NCBI RefSeq assembly: GCF_012726345.1
Contig: NZ_PTXN01000018.1
Coordinates: 24,338-88,337 of the forward strand
Origin: Marinomonas sp. UCMA 3892
GTDB taxonomy: Bacteria; Pseudomonadota; Gammaproteobacteria; Pseudomonadales; Marinomonadaceae
DNA: 64,000 bases
Direction of reading: 5' to 3'
Shown: positions 1 to 8,490 of the stretch, one piece after another
Position numbering within the stretch: the stretch's first letter is position 1
How the letters are laid out: every line of letters begins with the position of its first letter
Made by a program: the position numbers and the translations under genes
The notes under the pieces: model-generated
What the model was told of the DNA's origin: nothing
The model's input: the letters and a program-made list of their open reading frames with translations, nothing else
Database searches by the model: none

Positions 1-1221
1 ATGGCACCTGCTTTGGCGACTATTCACATATTTGAGGGAAAGGTTCATAGCGTAGTCCCTTCTGTGCAAGATGATTCTGGAACGAATTTGTCTGGGTGTC
101 TCGTTTTACCTGGTTTGGTTGAAGCCCACGCACATTTAGATAAAACCTTTACTGTACATCGTTTAGGTGAGTTGCAGCCGGGCTTGTTAAATGCCATTCA
201 GGCGATGAAATCGGATCAAAAGAATTGGACGTATGAAGATTTATTTAATCGAGCTGAACAAGCTTTAGAACAAGCTTATCGAAATGGTGTTGTATTTTTA
301 CGTACTCATGTGGATTGGGTGTCTGAACACACACCATTGGCATGGGAAGTATTCAGAGATTTAGCGAAAAAATGGCAGTCTCGTGTTCGTCTTCAAAGAG
401 TGGCGCTTATTCCTCTTGGCTTGTTGAAAAATAAGGCATGGAGTCGGCAGATAGCTAACACCATTCGATTGTCTGATGACAGTCAAATGGGGGGCTTCAT
501 TCATAGTAGTAATTTTACTTACATTGGGGTAAAAAATTTAATTGAGGCGGCTTCCAACGAGAACTTGATTCTAGATCTTCATATTGATGAAGAACTCATT
601 GATGAACCTAAAGGTTTACCCGCGCTGTTAGACATTTTGGATGGGCAGAGTTTTCATTCCAGAATCGTTTGTGGGCATGTCTGTGCCTTAAGCAGTGTAG
701 ACGAATCTGTAGCATTGACATTATTGGATCGAGTAGCAAAACATCCTATCACTTTAGTCACTCTTCCTGGGACAAATCTACTACTTCAAGACGCGAGAGC
801 TGGAAGAACTCCCCGAAATCGAGGCCTAACGCTTGTTAATGAAGCAATGCAGCGAAACATTCCCACCATGGTTGCCACGGATAATGTTCAGGACGCTTTT
901 TGTCCTTTAGGCGAATACGACCCAGTAAAAGCCCTTCAACTTGGAGTATACAGCGGGCATTTACAACATGCTTTTGATGTGTGGTCACAATCGATTTGTC
1001 GATTTGACTGGTTGAACAGTGCGACAGATAAAAATTTTAGTTTGGTAGGAAAAGAGGCTGACTTCGTCATTTTTGATACCAAGAACGTCTCAAGTTGGCC
1101 CAGTAATATTGCGCGATTAGTTATGCGAAAAGGTCAGTTCATAACCAATACATCCATTTTTCATAGTCGTTTTGATACCCATTTCAATGATCAAAATAAA
1201 GAGGTTAATGATGAAAGATAA
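1..1221 (+). CDS. CodA-like amidohydrolase (cytosine deaminase family), possibly 5'-partial
   Basis: Metal-dependent hydrolase of the amidohydrolase superfamily, cytosine deaminase-like branch, expected to deaminate or hydrolyse a nitrogen heterocycle in the cytoplasm. Visible metal and catalytic elements in family order: HAHLDKT (H43, H45), RTHVDW near residue 101, HIDEE (H194), CGH (H226) and TDN (D294). These match the two HxH histidines, third and fourth His and the late Asp of CodA. The first codon falls exactly on the window edge. The protein is about 20 residues shorter at the N-terminus than E. coli CodA, so the true start may lie outside the window. It overlaps the next gene by a few bases, which implies translational coupling in the cluster. 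The substrate cannot be read from the sequence; the CodA-like active site favours a cyclic amidine or ureide. Family call firm, substrate unknown. Confidence 0.85.
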   Translation: MAPALATIHIFEGKVHSVVPSVQDDSGTNLSGCLVLPGLVEAHAHLDKTFTVHRLGELQPGLLNAIQAMKSDQKNWTYEDLFNRAEQALEQAYRNGVVFLRTHVDWVSEHTPLAWEVFRDLAKKWQSRVRLQRVALIPLGLLKNKAWSRQIANTIRLSDDSQMGGFIHSSNFTYIGVKNLIEAASNENLILDLHIDEELIDEPKGLPALLDILDGQSFHSRIVCGHVCALSSVDESVALTLLDRVAKHPITLVTLPGTNLLLQDARAGRTPRNRGLTLVNEAMQRNIPTMVATDNVQDAFCPLGEYDPVKALQLGVYSGHLQHAFDVWSQSICRFDWLNSATDKNFSLVGKEADFVIFDTKNVSSWPSNIARLVMRKGQFITNTSIFHSRFDTHFNDQNKEVNDER

Positions 1222-1672
1222 AGCAGAATCAGCCGGTGGTGCGCCATTAGCAAAATATGCAGCCAGTAAGCGAGTAGGGGACTTTGTGTTTCTTTCCGGT
1301 GTGATTGCAGTTGATCCAAAAGCACAAATTATTGTGAATGGATTTGATGACATTCCAGCAGAAGCGGCCAATTTAATTGGTCGTACAGGTGAGTTTTCTA
1401 CTGATTTTAAACAGGGTCCGATTTTGGCACAAAGCTGGTATGTGCTCAATGCGATTAATGAGCACATGATCCGCGAGGGAGGAAGCATCAAGGATGTATT
1501 CAAATTGGTTCAGTATTTTAAAAATCTAGATCATTTTCCTTATTACAGCCAAGTTCGTAAGCACTTTTTTTTGGATGAATTACCCATTTCTACCGTTGTT
1601 GAAGTGAGTGGCATGTTGCCAAGCAAAGAGATGTTGATCGAAGTAGAAGCTACGGCTTATTTACCCATTTAA
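1211..1672 (+). CDS. RidA/YjgF-family protein
   Basis: Member of the RidA (YjgF/YER057c/UK114) superfamily of small trimeric proteins that hydrolyse reactive enamines/imines or act as deaminases in catabolic pathways. About 153 residues, longer than the usual 130, with the family pattern VFLSGVIAVDP and the C-terminal VEVSGMLP...IEVEATAYLP. The arginine that defines RidA-type imine deaminases (PARSxVEV) is not present here: the equivalent segment reads PISTVVEV. It is therefore a divergent Rid protein, and its chemistry should not be assumed. Two adjacent ATGs lie at 1208 and 1211; GAGG at 1201-1204 gives 6-nt spacing to the second, so 1211 is chosen. The gene overlaps the amidohydrolase end. 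The context suggests it processes a product of ring opening. Confidence 0.85.
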   Translation: MKDKAESAGGAPLAKYAASKRVGDFVFLSGVIAVDPKAQIIVNGFDDIPAEAANLIGRTGEFSTDFKQGPILAQSWYVLNAINEHMIREGGSIKDVFKLVQYFKNLDHFPYYSQVRKHFFLDELPISTVVEVSGMLPSKEMLIEVEATAYLPI

Positions 1673-1714
1673 AGAACGAAAGCTATATAGCTGGTTAATA
1701 AACAGAGGTGTCTT

Positions 1715-2563
1715 ATGTTGCACGGATTTACTCCAAAAGAGCGTTTTTTACCCTATTTGAGTTGGGTTGATATAGACGCTTTGGAAGACAAAGAAAATAT
1801 TGTGATTGTTTTACCAGTAGGGGCTATTGAACAGCACGGGCCGCATCTTCCATGTTCTGTCGATGCCACTGTTGCAGCAGGGGTGGCTGGAAAAGCGCTA
1901 TCACTTTTACCTAATAATATCCCTGCTTACGGTATACCTCCCATTATCTATGGTAAGTCAGATGAGCACATTCATTTCCCTGGGACGATAACCTTGAATG
2001 GAGAGACGCTTCTGCACATGGTGCAAGAAATAGGAGAGTCTGTTTATCGTGCAGGGTTTAGAAAATTACTCATGGTCAATGCGCATGGCGGTCAGCCTCA
2101 ACCTTTGGAAATGGCCGCTCGGGAGCTGCGCTTGCGTCATGGTGACTATATGGTAATTGCCCGTTCTGCATGGAGTGTGGCCCATGATAGTAGTTTCTTT
2201 TCAGATATAGAGAAGCAGCTGTCTATGCACGCAGGACACGGTGAGACTGCCATCATGATGGCTTTGGATCCAGACTCAGTGAAGATGGAAAGAGCTGAAG
2301 CAAGTTATCCGCCACCATTTCCATGTCCGACGCTAACCACTGGAAGACCTGCTGCGGCATGGGCTAGTTATGATTTTGGCCCTACTGGTGTGATTGGCGA
2401 TCCTACTATGGCGACTTTGGAGCAGGGCCAACAATTGTTGGCACAATTAGGAGGGCAGTGGGCACAGGCAATCACTGAAATTTATCAAGCAGACTGGATG
2501 AAGCGCCAAGAGGTTTCTTGGGGCAGAGGTCATTATCAAGGTCATATTCAGAGGCGAAAGTAA
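1715..2563 (+). CDS. Creatininase-family amidohydrolase
   Basis: Creatininase-fold metal-dependent amidase of 282 residues, close to the family length (creatininase, FAPy deformylase ArfB, MftE). The metal-binding signatures are all visible: PVGAIEQHGPHLP near residue 36 (Glu, His), the following SVDAT Asp, SDEHIHFPGTITL, VNAHGG and the HAGHGETA segment carrying the last Glu. Such enzymes open cyclic amides or remove formamide groups. Lying behind a CodA-like deaminase and a Rid protein and ahead of an importer, it probably carries out a ring-opening or amide-hydrolysis step on the same imported compound. A ribosome site AGAGG lies 8 nt before the ATG. The actual substrate (creatinine, an N-heterocycle, a formamide) is not deducible. 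Confidence 0.88.
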   Translation: MLHGFTPKERFLPYLSWVDIDALEDKENIVIVLPVGAIEQHGPHLPCSVDATVAAGVAGKALSLLPNNIPAYGIPPIIYGKSDEHIHFPGTITLNGETLLHMVQEIGESVYRAGFRKLLMVNAHGGQPQPLEMAARELRLRHGDYMVIARSAWSVAHDSSFFSDIEKQLSMHAGHGETAIMMALDPDSVKMERAEASYPPPFPCPTLTTGRPAAAWASYDFGPTGVIGDPTMATLEQGQQLLAQLGGQWAQAITEIYQADWMKRQEVSWGRGHYQGHIQRRK

Positions 2564-2608
2564 GATCATTTTTTATTGTGTTATCAAGCATGAAATTAGG
2601 AGAGAACC

Positions 2609-3616
2609 ATGAGTCTATATGAGATAAGTAAGAAATCTTTTTCTAATGTACTTTCTGTTGCCGCGCTAGTATCTACCACTATCTGCACGACAAATGTGGT
2701 GGCAGCGCCGACGAAGTTTACCTTTATAACCAATTGGTATGCTCAAGCTGAACATGGTGGATATTATCAGGCTCTTGCAGAGGGACTTTATAAAGATGCG
2801 GGGCTTGATATGACAATTCGTATGGGTGGTCCACAAGTCAATAATCTACAACTACTTGCAGCAGGTAAAGCTCAGTGTGCGATTGTTGATGATATTGGTG
2901 TGATGATGGCTCAGAAAAGAGGCATTCCGGTAAAAATGGTAGCGACAAGCTTCCAGTTTGATCCAACGGTTGTTATTACCCATAGTGATATTGATACATT
3001 AGAAGATCTGAAAGGGCACACTGTACTTATTGCTAGCAGTTCACAATCGAGCTGGTGGCCATGGGCAAAGAAAAAGTATGGCTTCACCGACGCTATGAGC
3101 CGCCCTTATACCTTTAATATTCAGCCATTTATGCTTGATAAAACCGTTGCTCAACAAGGTTATATGACCTCTGAACCTTATGCCATGCAAGAAGCAGGGG
3201 CAGATTTTAAAAGCTTCCTGATAGGTAAAGAAGGTTACCCACCTTATGGAAATTCGATTGCTTGTCGGACTGAGGTTATTGAGCAGCATCCAGAAGAAAT
3301 AAAAGGTTTTATTGACGCTTCTATGCAGGGGTGGAAATCGTATTTGGCTTCTCCAGCTAAGGGTAATGAGTTAATCATAAAAGATAACCCGAATATGACA
3401 GAAGACCGAATTGCATACGCGGTGAACTTATTAAATAGCTCTGGCATCGTAACGGGTGGCGATGCACAAACCAAAGGAATTGGGTATATCAGCGACAGCC
3501 GTATGAAAAAAACTTGGGACATGGCAGTTGGGAATAATTTGTTTAGCGCTTCAGATGTAACGCTTTCAGAAGTTTACACCACTGAATTTGTTGATGCAGT
3601 GAGAGTGATGCCATGA
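2609..3616 (+). CDS. NMT1/THI5-like ABC transporter substrate-binding protein
   Basis: Periplasmic binding protein of the NMT1/THI5-like type (ThiY/SsuA/TauA superfamily). A Sec signal peptide occupies about residues 1-33 (basic start, hydrophobic core, VVAA cleavage region). The mature protein opens with KFTFITNWYAQAEHGGYYQALAEGLYKDAGLDMTIR, the classical family entry motif. Members bind pyrimidine thiamine precursors, nitriles, sulfonates or other small organics. The gene ends in an ATGA overlap with the ATPase gene, so it forms one transport operon with the next two genes. A strong AGGAGA ribosome site precedes the ATG. Association with amidohydrolases points to a nitrogenous heterocycle as ligand, but this is inference. 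Confidence 0.88.
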   Translation: MSLYEISKKSFSNVLSVAALVSTTICTTNVVAAPTKFTFITNWYAQAEHGGYYQALAEGLYKDAGLDMTIRMGGPQVNNLQLLAAGKAQCAIVDDIGVMMAQKRGIPVKMVATSFQFDPTVVITHSDIDTLEDLKGHTVLIASSSQSSWWPWAKKKYGFTDAMSRPYTFNIQPFMLDKTVAQQGYMTSEPYAMQEAGADFKSFLIGKEGYPPYGNSIACRTEVIEQHPEEIKGFIDASMQGWKSYLASPAKGNELIIKDNPNMTEDRIAYAVNLLNSSGIVTGGDAQTKGIGYISDSRMKKTWDMAVGNNLFSASDVTLSEVYTTEFVDAVRVMP

Positions 3617-4464
3617 GTATAAATGCAGTCATCAAAGCATTTGATCATTCAGAGCAAATGCTTGAGGAGCATCCGCAAAATGATGGCGTTGCTCCCGCCA
3701 TTGAATTGTTATCTACCGACAAAGTTTATAACAATGGAACTAGAGCTTTATTGCCAGTGGATTTGAAAATCAAACAAGGAGAGTTTGTCACCTTATTGGG
3801 GCCTTCTGGGTGTGGAAAAAGTACCTTGCTAAAAATGGTGGCAGGTCTTGAAGAACCGAGTGATGGTCGACTTTTGTTATGGCGAAAACCTATTAATCAG
3901 CTGGCTAATAATGGCCGTACTTTGTCTTTTGTTTTTCAAGAAGCTTCATTAATGGCATGGCACAGTGTACGAAAGAATGTTCGTCTTGCACTTGAGTTAG
4001 AAGGCGTTAAAGGAAAAGAGGCAGATGAGCGGGTTGAAAAAGTACTTAAGCTGGTTGGATTAGAAAAATTTTCCGAAGCGTTACCGAAAGAGCTTTCTGG
4101 AGGCATGCAAATGAGGGTTTCTATTGCAAGGGGGCTGGTTATTAAACCAGATCTCTTGTTAATGGATGAGCCTTTTGGTGCTTTGGATGAAATCACCCGT
4201 TACAAATTGGACAGTGATTTGTTGGATCTTTGGCAGCGTAATGGGTTGACTGTTATTTTTGTCACACATTCTATTCATGAAGCCGTTTTTTTATCTCAGC
4301 GTGTCATTGTGATGGCAGCCAGACCAGGAAGAGTTGTTGCAGATATAAAAATCGAAGAGCCTTTTCCTCGTAAAGCTGAGTTTCGAATGCAGCCGCGTTT
4401 TACTGAATATGCAATGCAATTACATGATTGCTTGGTGAGCGCCTCAACGGAGGATGAGCTATGA
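3613..4464 (+). CDS. ABC transporter ATP-binding protein (SsuB/TauB type)
   Basis: Cytoplasmic ATPase subunit of the NMT1-type importer. Walker A GPSGCGKST at residues 63-71, Q-loop in FVFQEAS, signature LSGGMQMRVSIARGL, Walker B LLLMDEPFGALDE and the switch His in FVTHSIHEAVF are all intact. Length (283) is a little above the family norm because of about 28 extra N-terminal residues before the first strand. Start and stop are both in ATGA overlaps with the flanking genes (3613 with the binding protein, 4461 with the permease), indicating tight translational coupling. It energises uptake of the ligand caught by the protein at 2609-3616. Confidence 0.93.
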   Translation: MSINAVIKAFDHSEQMLEEHPQNDGVAPAIELLSTDKVYNNGTRALLPVDLKIKQGEFVTLLGPSGCGKSTLLKMVAGLEEPSDGRLLLWRKPINQLANNGRTLSFVFQEASLMAWHSVRKNVRLALELEGVKGKEADERVEKVLKLVGLEKFSEALPKELSGGMQMRVSIARGLVIKPDLLLMDEPFGALDEITRYKLDSDLLDLWQRNGLTVIFVTHSIHEAVFLSQRVIVMAARPGRVVADIKIEEPFPRKAEFRMQPRFTEYAMQLHDCLVSASTEDEL

Positions 4465-5273
4465 ATACTATAGCGCCAAATCCAAAACGCCCTTGGTTGT
4501 CTCATCCGAGAATTCGTAAGGTTATTGTGCCTGCGGCAATTGCCGTGATTTTGTTACTACTATGGCAAGCAGTGGTGACTGCTGGAAAAGTGCCAGAATA
4601 CATTTTCCCTTCCCCTTTGGTCACTCTTAATACTTTGTATGAGGATTGGGGGTTATTAGGGCCATCCTTGTTGTTTACTTTGAAAATTACCTTGCTGTCG
4701 TTTTTGATGGCGACGGTGGTTGGTTGTGGTATTGCATTTTTGTTTGTTCAAAGTCGAGCAATAGAAACGGCATTTTTCCCCTATGCGGTTTTGTTGCAGG
4801 TCACTCCAATTGTTGCCATTGCGCCATTAATCATTATCTGGATCGACAACACAGTATTAGCCTTGGTTGTTTGTTCAACATTGGTGGCTTTATTCCCCAT
4901 TATATCTAATACCACTTTGGGCTTGAGAAGTGTCTCACCGAATCTACTGGCGTATTTTAAATTACGTCAAGCGAGTCGATTACAGGTTCTCTGGCGACTG
5001 CGTATTCCTTCTGCATTACCGTATTTTTTTGCTGCATTAAAAATTGCGAGTGGATTGTCTTTAGTAGGGGCCGTGGTTGCTGAGTTCGTGGCAGGAACGG
5101 GAGGAAGTAACACAGGATTGGCTTATCAAATTTTACAGTCCGGTTATCAGTTAAATATCCCTCGTATGTTTGCGGCCTTAATTTTGATTTCGTTAACTGG
5201 GGTTGTGTTGTTTATAGCTATGTCTATTTTGTCGAAGCTGGCAATAGGACATTGGCATGAAAGTGAAAACTAA
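4461..5273 (+). CDS. ABC transporter permease (SsuC/TauC type)
   Basis: Inner-membrane subunit of the same importer, 270 residues with about six predicted transmembrane stretches (for example residues 23-42, 68-95, 100-160 region, 190-212, 232-262). The EAA-like cytoplasmic loop that docks on the ATPase lies around the segment LRQASRLQVLWRLRIPSALPYFFAALKIA, typical for the BPD_transp_1 family. It starts in an ATGA overlap with the ATPase gene. The family imports sulfonates, nitrate/cyanate, or thiamine precursors; here the catabolic neighbours point to an organic nitrogen compound. No terminator was seen behind it, so the following FAD oxidase may be co-transcribed. Confidence 0.92.
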   Translation: MNTIAPNPKRPWLSHPRIRKVIVPAAIAVILLLLWQAVVTAGKVPEYIFPSPLVTLNTLYEDWGLLGPSLLFTLKITLLSFLMATVVGCGIAFLFVQSRAIETAFFPYAVLLQVTPIVAIAPLIIIWIDNTVLALVVCSTLVALFPIISNTTLGLRSVSPNLLAYFKLRQASRLQVLWRLRIPSALPYFFAALKIASGLSLVGAVVAEFVAGTGGSNTGLAYQILQSGYQLNIPRMFAALILISLTGVVLFIAMSILSKLAIGHWHESEN

Positions 5274-5333
5274 CCTCTCTGTTTGAAACGACGTCTTGTT
5301 TGATTTTTACTATGATTAATGTGAGTTTTCCCA

Positions 5334-6680
5334 ATGACTACAATTGAAAGTACCCAAGAATTACTGCGTACACTACCGGAGCTGAATTGGCTTACATCGC
5401 CTATTCATATTAAGCGACTATCAAAAGACTTTTACTGGTTTAGCCCGCTTTTGAAAGCGCAATTAGCCGACAAAAAGGCTGATTTAGTTGTACGTCCTCG
5501 CAGTGAAGAAGAATTGACACAACTTATTTGTGAAACTGTTCGTTTAAATATCCCAGTTACTATTCGTGGTGGTGGAACGGGAAACTATGGTCAATCCGTA
5601 CCTTTAAATGGCGGTGTCATTATTGATATGACAGATTTTAATCAGCTCAACTGGATAAAAGGTGGTGTTGCAAGTGTTCGACCTGGTATGAAGCTTGGCG
5701 GCCTTGAAGAATCTGCTCGAGAATATGGCTTGGAGCTACGCTGTATGCCATCGACGTACAAAATGGCGACGATTGGAGGTTTATTCTCAGGCGGCTTCGG
5801 CGGCATTGGTTCTATTAATTATGGACCTATTTCTGCCTCAGGAAATGTGCTTGCTGCACGTGTAATGACACTAGAAAATCCACCTAGAATCATAGAACTG
5901 CGAGGGCATGAAACCCTTAATTTTCATCATACTTACGGTACTAATGGTATTCTGGTTGAGTTAGAGGTAGCGCTTGCGCCTGCGAGACAGTGGGACGAAT
6001 ATATGCTGGCGTTTGCGGATTTAAGCTATGCTGTTCACTTTGCTAAATCAATAACCAACAGTGTTGGCATTGATAAACGAAATATCGCGGTATTTGACGC
6101 TCAAAGTGCCGCGCATTTTTTCGAAGCTAGTGAAAATTTGAAAGCCGGCGAGCATTTGGTAATTGCTATAGTCTCGTCAAATTCAAAAGAGCCCATGTTA
6201 GAGCTGTTGGAAGAAAAACTTGGCCATATTGCGTGGTCTCAGACTGCCGCCGATATGCAACAAAACCAACATACTTTGATGGAATATTGTTGGAATCATT
6301 CAACCTTGCATGCTCTTAAAAAAGACGATTCTTTAACGTATTTGCAAGCGAATTACCAAGTAGACAAATTGCTAGAGCAATTGGCTGGCATTCGAGAGCA
6401 AGTGGGTGATGAGGTTGGCGTTCATTTGGAGTTTATCCGGAGCACAGACTCGTCTTTATTTGTTACTGGCTTGCCGCTGATTCATTATTCGACGCCAGAA
6501 CGATTGATGGAGTTGATTTCTATTCATCAAAGTTTAGGAATAAAAATCAATAATCCACATGTTTATACTTTAGAAGATGGTAAGCATGGTGGCCGCTTAA
6601 GTGACGAAATTTTAACGAGTAAAAAGCAAAACGACCCTCATTCGTTATTGAACGTGGGGAAAGTTCGCAGCTTGTGTTAA
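5334..6680 (+). CDS. FAD-binding oxidoreductase (FAD_binding_4 / PCMH type)
   Basis: Flavin-linked oxidase or dehydrogenase of the PCMH superfamily, 448 residues. The FAD-binding half is recognisable from VVRPRSEEELTQLICETVRLNIPVTIRGGGTGNYGQSVPL through GGVIIDM and the ATIGGLFSGGFGGIGSINYGPISASGNVLAARVMT segment that wraps the flavin pyrophosphate. The C-terminal half is poorly characterised and probably forms the substrate pocket. It lies 60 nt behind the permease on the same strand and probably oxidises an intermediate of the pathway encoded upstream. The ribosome site is weak (GTGAG). Related enzymes oxidise lactate, glycolate, amines or alcohols, so no substrate is assigned. Confidence 0.82.
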   Translation: MTTIESTQELLRTLPELNWLTSPIHIKRLSKDFYWFSPLLKAQLADKKADLVVRPRSEEELTQLICETVRLNIPVTIRGGGTGNYGQSVPLNGGVIIDMTDFNQLNWIKGGVASVRPGMKLGGLEESAREYGLELRCMPSTYKMATIGGLFSGGFGGIGSINYGPISASGNVLAARVMTLENPPRIIELRGHETLNFHHTYGTNGILVELEVALAPARQWDEYMLAFADLSYAVHFAKSITNSVGIDKRNIAVFDAQSAAHFFEASENLKAGEHLVIAIVSSNSKEPMLELLEEKLGHIAWSQTAADMQQNQHTLMEYCWNHSTLHALKKDDSLTYLQANYQVDKLLEQLAGIREQVGDEVGVHLEFIRSTDSSLFVTGLPLIHYSTPERLMELISIHQSLGIKINNPHVYTLEDGKHGGRLSDEILTSKKQNDPHSLLNVGKVRSLC

Positions 6681-6741
6681 ATGAAACAAAAAGCATTTAA
6701 GATTACTAAACTGTTTTATTACATCAAAAGGATAGGATTAG

Positions 6742-7236
6742 ATGAATCATTTAAGAACAATCAAAATCGTGTTAGTTGGCTGTGTTGCTCTGTTCGCAGG
6801 GTTGGTGGCTTTTAATAATGTTGTGGATTACGGTTCTAACTTTGCGTTTGTCCAGCATGTATTAACCATGGACACGACGTTTGAATGGAATGAATTAAAA
6901 TACCGTGCTATCGATGAACCTGTTTTGCATCACGGATTTTATTGGTTGATTATCTTGGCTGAAGCTTTAGTTGGTATTTTGTGTGCGTTGGGCGCTTGGA
7001 ATATGTGGCAAAAAAGAAAGCTAGATAAAAAGCAATTTAACGCAGCAAAAACACTGGCTAATTTTGGTTTGGCTCTTGGTGTGTTGCTTTGGTTTACCGG
7101 ATTTATGACCATTGGCGCTGAATGGTTCTTAATGTGGCAGTCGCAGATTTGGAACGGGCAAGCTTCTGCGTTTCGTTTTATTGTTGTGTTGTTTTTAGTA
7201 CTTATCTTTATTAATCAAGTTGAAGAAGAGTCTTAG
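6742..7236 (+). CDS. DUF2165-family integral membrane protein
   Basis: Small membrane protein of 164 residues with four hydrophobic segments (about 7-27, 68-90, 104-126, 140-158). The conserved family core NNVVDYGSNFAFVQHVLTMDTTF sits between the first two helices and is typical of DUF2165 proteins, whose function is unknown. It has an AGGA ribosome site. It is the last gene before a strong bidirectional-looking terminator at 7278, so it probably closes the transcription unit of the heterocycle cluster. A role as auxiliary transporter or membrane partner of the oxidase is possible but unsupported. Confidence 0.78.
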   Translation: MNHLRTIKIVLVGCVALFAGLVAFNNVVDYGSNFAFVQHVLTMDTTFEWNELKYRAIDEPVLHHGFYWLIILAEALVGILCALGAWNMWQKRKLDKKQFNAAKTLANFGLALGVLLWFTGFMTIGAEWFLMWQSQIWNGQASAFRFIVVLFLVLIFINQVEEES

Positions 7237-7277
7237 TCAGCGCTTCGTTCATCAATAAACCGCTCTTATATCTTATT

Positions 7278-7312
7278 AAAGCCCTTTGGATTAACGTCCA
7301 AAGGGCTTTTTT
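7278..7312 (+). terminator. Rho-independent terminator after DUF2165 gene
   Basis: Thirteen-base-pair perfect stem (arms 7278-7290 and 7297-7309, core AGCCCTTTGGA) with a 6-nt loop, followed by a T run. It separates the left-edge cluster from the xylose operon. Confidence 0.9.
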
Positions 7313-7431
7313 GTAAAAACGCTAAACGGAAACAAAAAAAGATAATACCGCTTATTAAAGCGCCGATTTACATTCGTCTCACTCCATCAGGAGATCGTTC
7401 ACTTTTAATAAAAATAACAAGGAATGAAAAG

Positions 7432-8433
7432 ATGAAAAAAATCCTTTCCATGAGTTTGCTGGCAACACTCTGTGCAGCAACATCTCTTCCTGCATTGGCG
7501 GCAGGTGAGAAAATCGGTTTGTTGATGTCTGACTTACGCTTAGAGCGCTGGCAGAAAGACCGAGATTTGTTTACGGAAGCGGCTGAATCTATGGGCGCTA
7601 AGGTTTACACACAATCAGCCAATGGCGATGCGAACACACAAATCTCTCAAATTGAAAACATGATTTCTCGTGGAGTTGATGTGTTGGTTATTGTGCCAGA
7701 AAACGGTGAAGTACTCGGTAATGTGTTGGCAGAAGCCAAAGCCGAAGGTATTAAAGTACTGGCCTACGACCGATTGATTAAATTTGCCGACATCGATTTA
7801 TATGTGTCTTTTGACAATATTCGTGTGGGTGAAATGCAGGCTGAAGCTTTACTGAAGCGTAAACCGAAAGGTAATTATTTTTTGATGGGAGGGTCGCCAA
7901 CAGATAACAACGCGAAAATGTTCCGCCAAGGTCAAATGAACGTACTGCAACCTGCGATTGATGCGAAAAAAATTAACATAGTAGGCGATCAATGGGCAAT
8001 GGGTTGGTCTGCTGAGGCTGCGTTAAATATTATGGAAAATGGTCTTACTGCCAATGCTAATAAAATTGATGCGGTTGTAGCGTCTAACGATTCTACCGCT
8101 GGTGGTGCGATCCAAGCACTAGCAGCACAAGGTTTGAGTGGTAAAGTGGTGATTTCTGGTCAAGATGCTGATTTAGCATCGGTACGTCGTATTGTCGCTG
8201 GCACACAGACTATGACGGTGTACAAACCGATTTCGAAACTGGCAAAAACCAGTGCTGAAATGGCGGTTAAGCTAGCTCGTGGTGAAAAAATCAAAGTTAA
8301 TGGCTCGGTTAACAACGGCAAAAAAGACGTTGATGCTGTGTTGTTAACGCCTATTTCGGTTACCAAAGACAACCTAGATTCAACCGTCATTGCTGACGGA
8401 TTCCATTCTCGTAATGATGTTTACAATCCTTAG
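7432..8433 (+). CDS. xylF: D-xylose ABC transporter, periplasmic binding protein
   Basis: Periplasmic D-xylose receptor feeding XylGH. A Sec signal peptide covers residues 1-23 (LPALAA cleavage). The mature chain KIGLLMSDLRLERWQKDRDLFTEAAESMGAKVYTQSANGD...DVLVIVPENGEVL...VLAYDRLI follows E. coli XylF closely and has the same length (333 versus 330). Ligand-contact segments RLERW, AYDRLI and SGQDAD are present. A good ribosome site (AAGGAA) precedes the ATG. The gene is followed by a 22-nt perfect inverted repeat at 8446 that probably protects the xylF 3' end, giving binding protein in excess over the membrane subunits. Transcription is presumably activated by XylR encoded downstream. Confidence 0.95.
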   Translation: MKKILSMSLLATLCAATSLPALAAGEKIGLLMSDLRLERWQKDRDLFTEAAESMGAKVYTQSANGDANTQISQIENMISRGVDVLVIVPENGEVLGNVLAEAKAEGIKVLAYDRLIKFADIDLYVSFDNIRVGEMQAEALLKRKPKGNYFLMGGSPTDNNAKMFRQGQMNVLQPAIDAKKINIVGDQWAMGWSAEAALNIMENGLTANANKIDAVVASNDSTAGGAIQALAAQGLSGKVVISGQDADLASVRRIVAGTQTMTVYKPISKLAKTSAEMAVKLARGEKIKVNGSVNNGKKDVDAVLLTPISVTKDNLDSTVIADGFHSRNDVYNP

Positions 8434-8445
8434 ATTTCCTAATGT

Positions 8446-8467
8446 ATGGCGCTCAATTGAGCGCCAT
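8446..8467 (+). other. Intercistronic stem-loop between xylF and xylG
   Basis: Perfect 11-bp inverted repeat (arms ATGGCGCTCAA and TTGAGCGCCAT, no spacer). No long T run follows, so it is better read as an RNA-stabilising or partial-termination hairpin that sets the ratio of binding protein to the other subunits. Confidence 0.7.
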
Positions 8468-8490
8468 TTGCTTTTCATAAGGGTGTAAAT

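Noticed and set aside
1117..1503. Minus-strand frame across the amidohydrolase/Rid junction
   Set aside because: It is a shadow of two well-supported overlapping genes.
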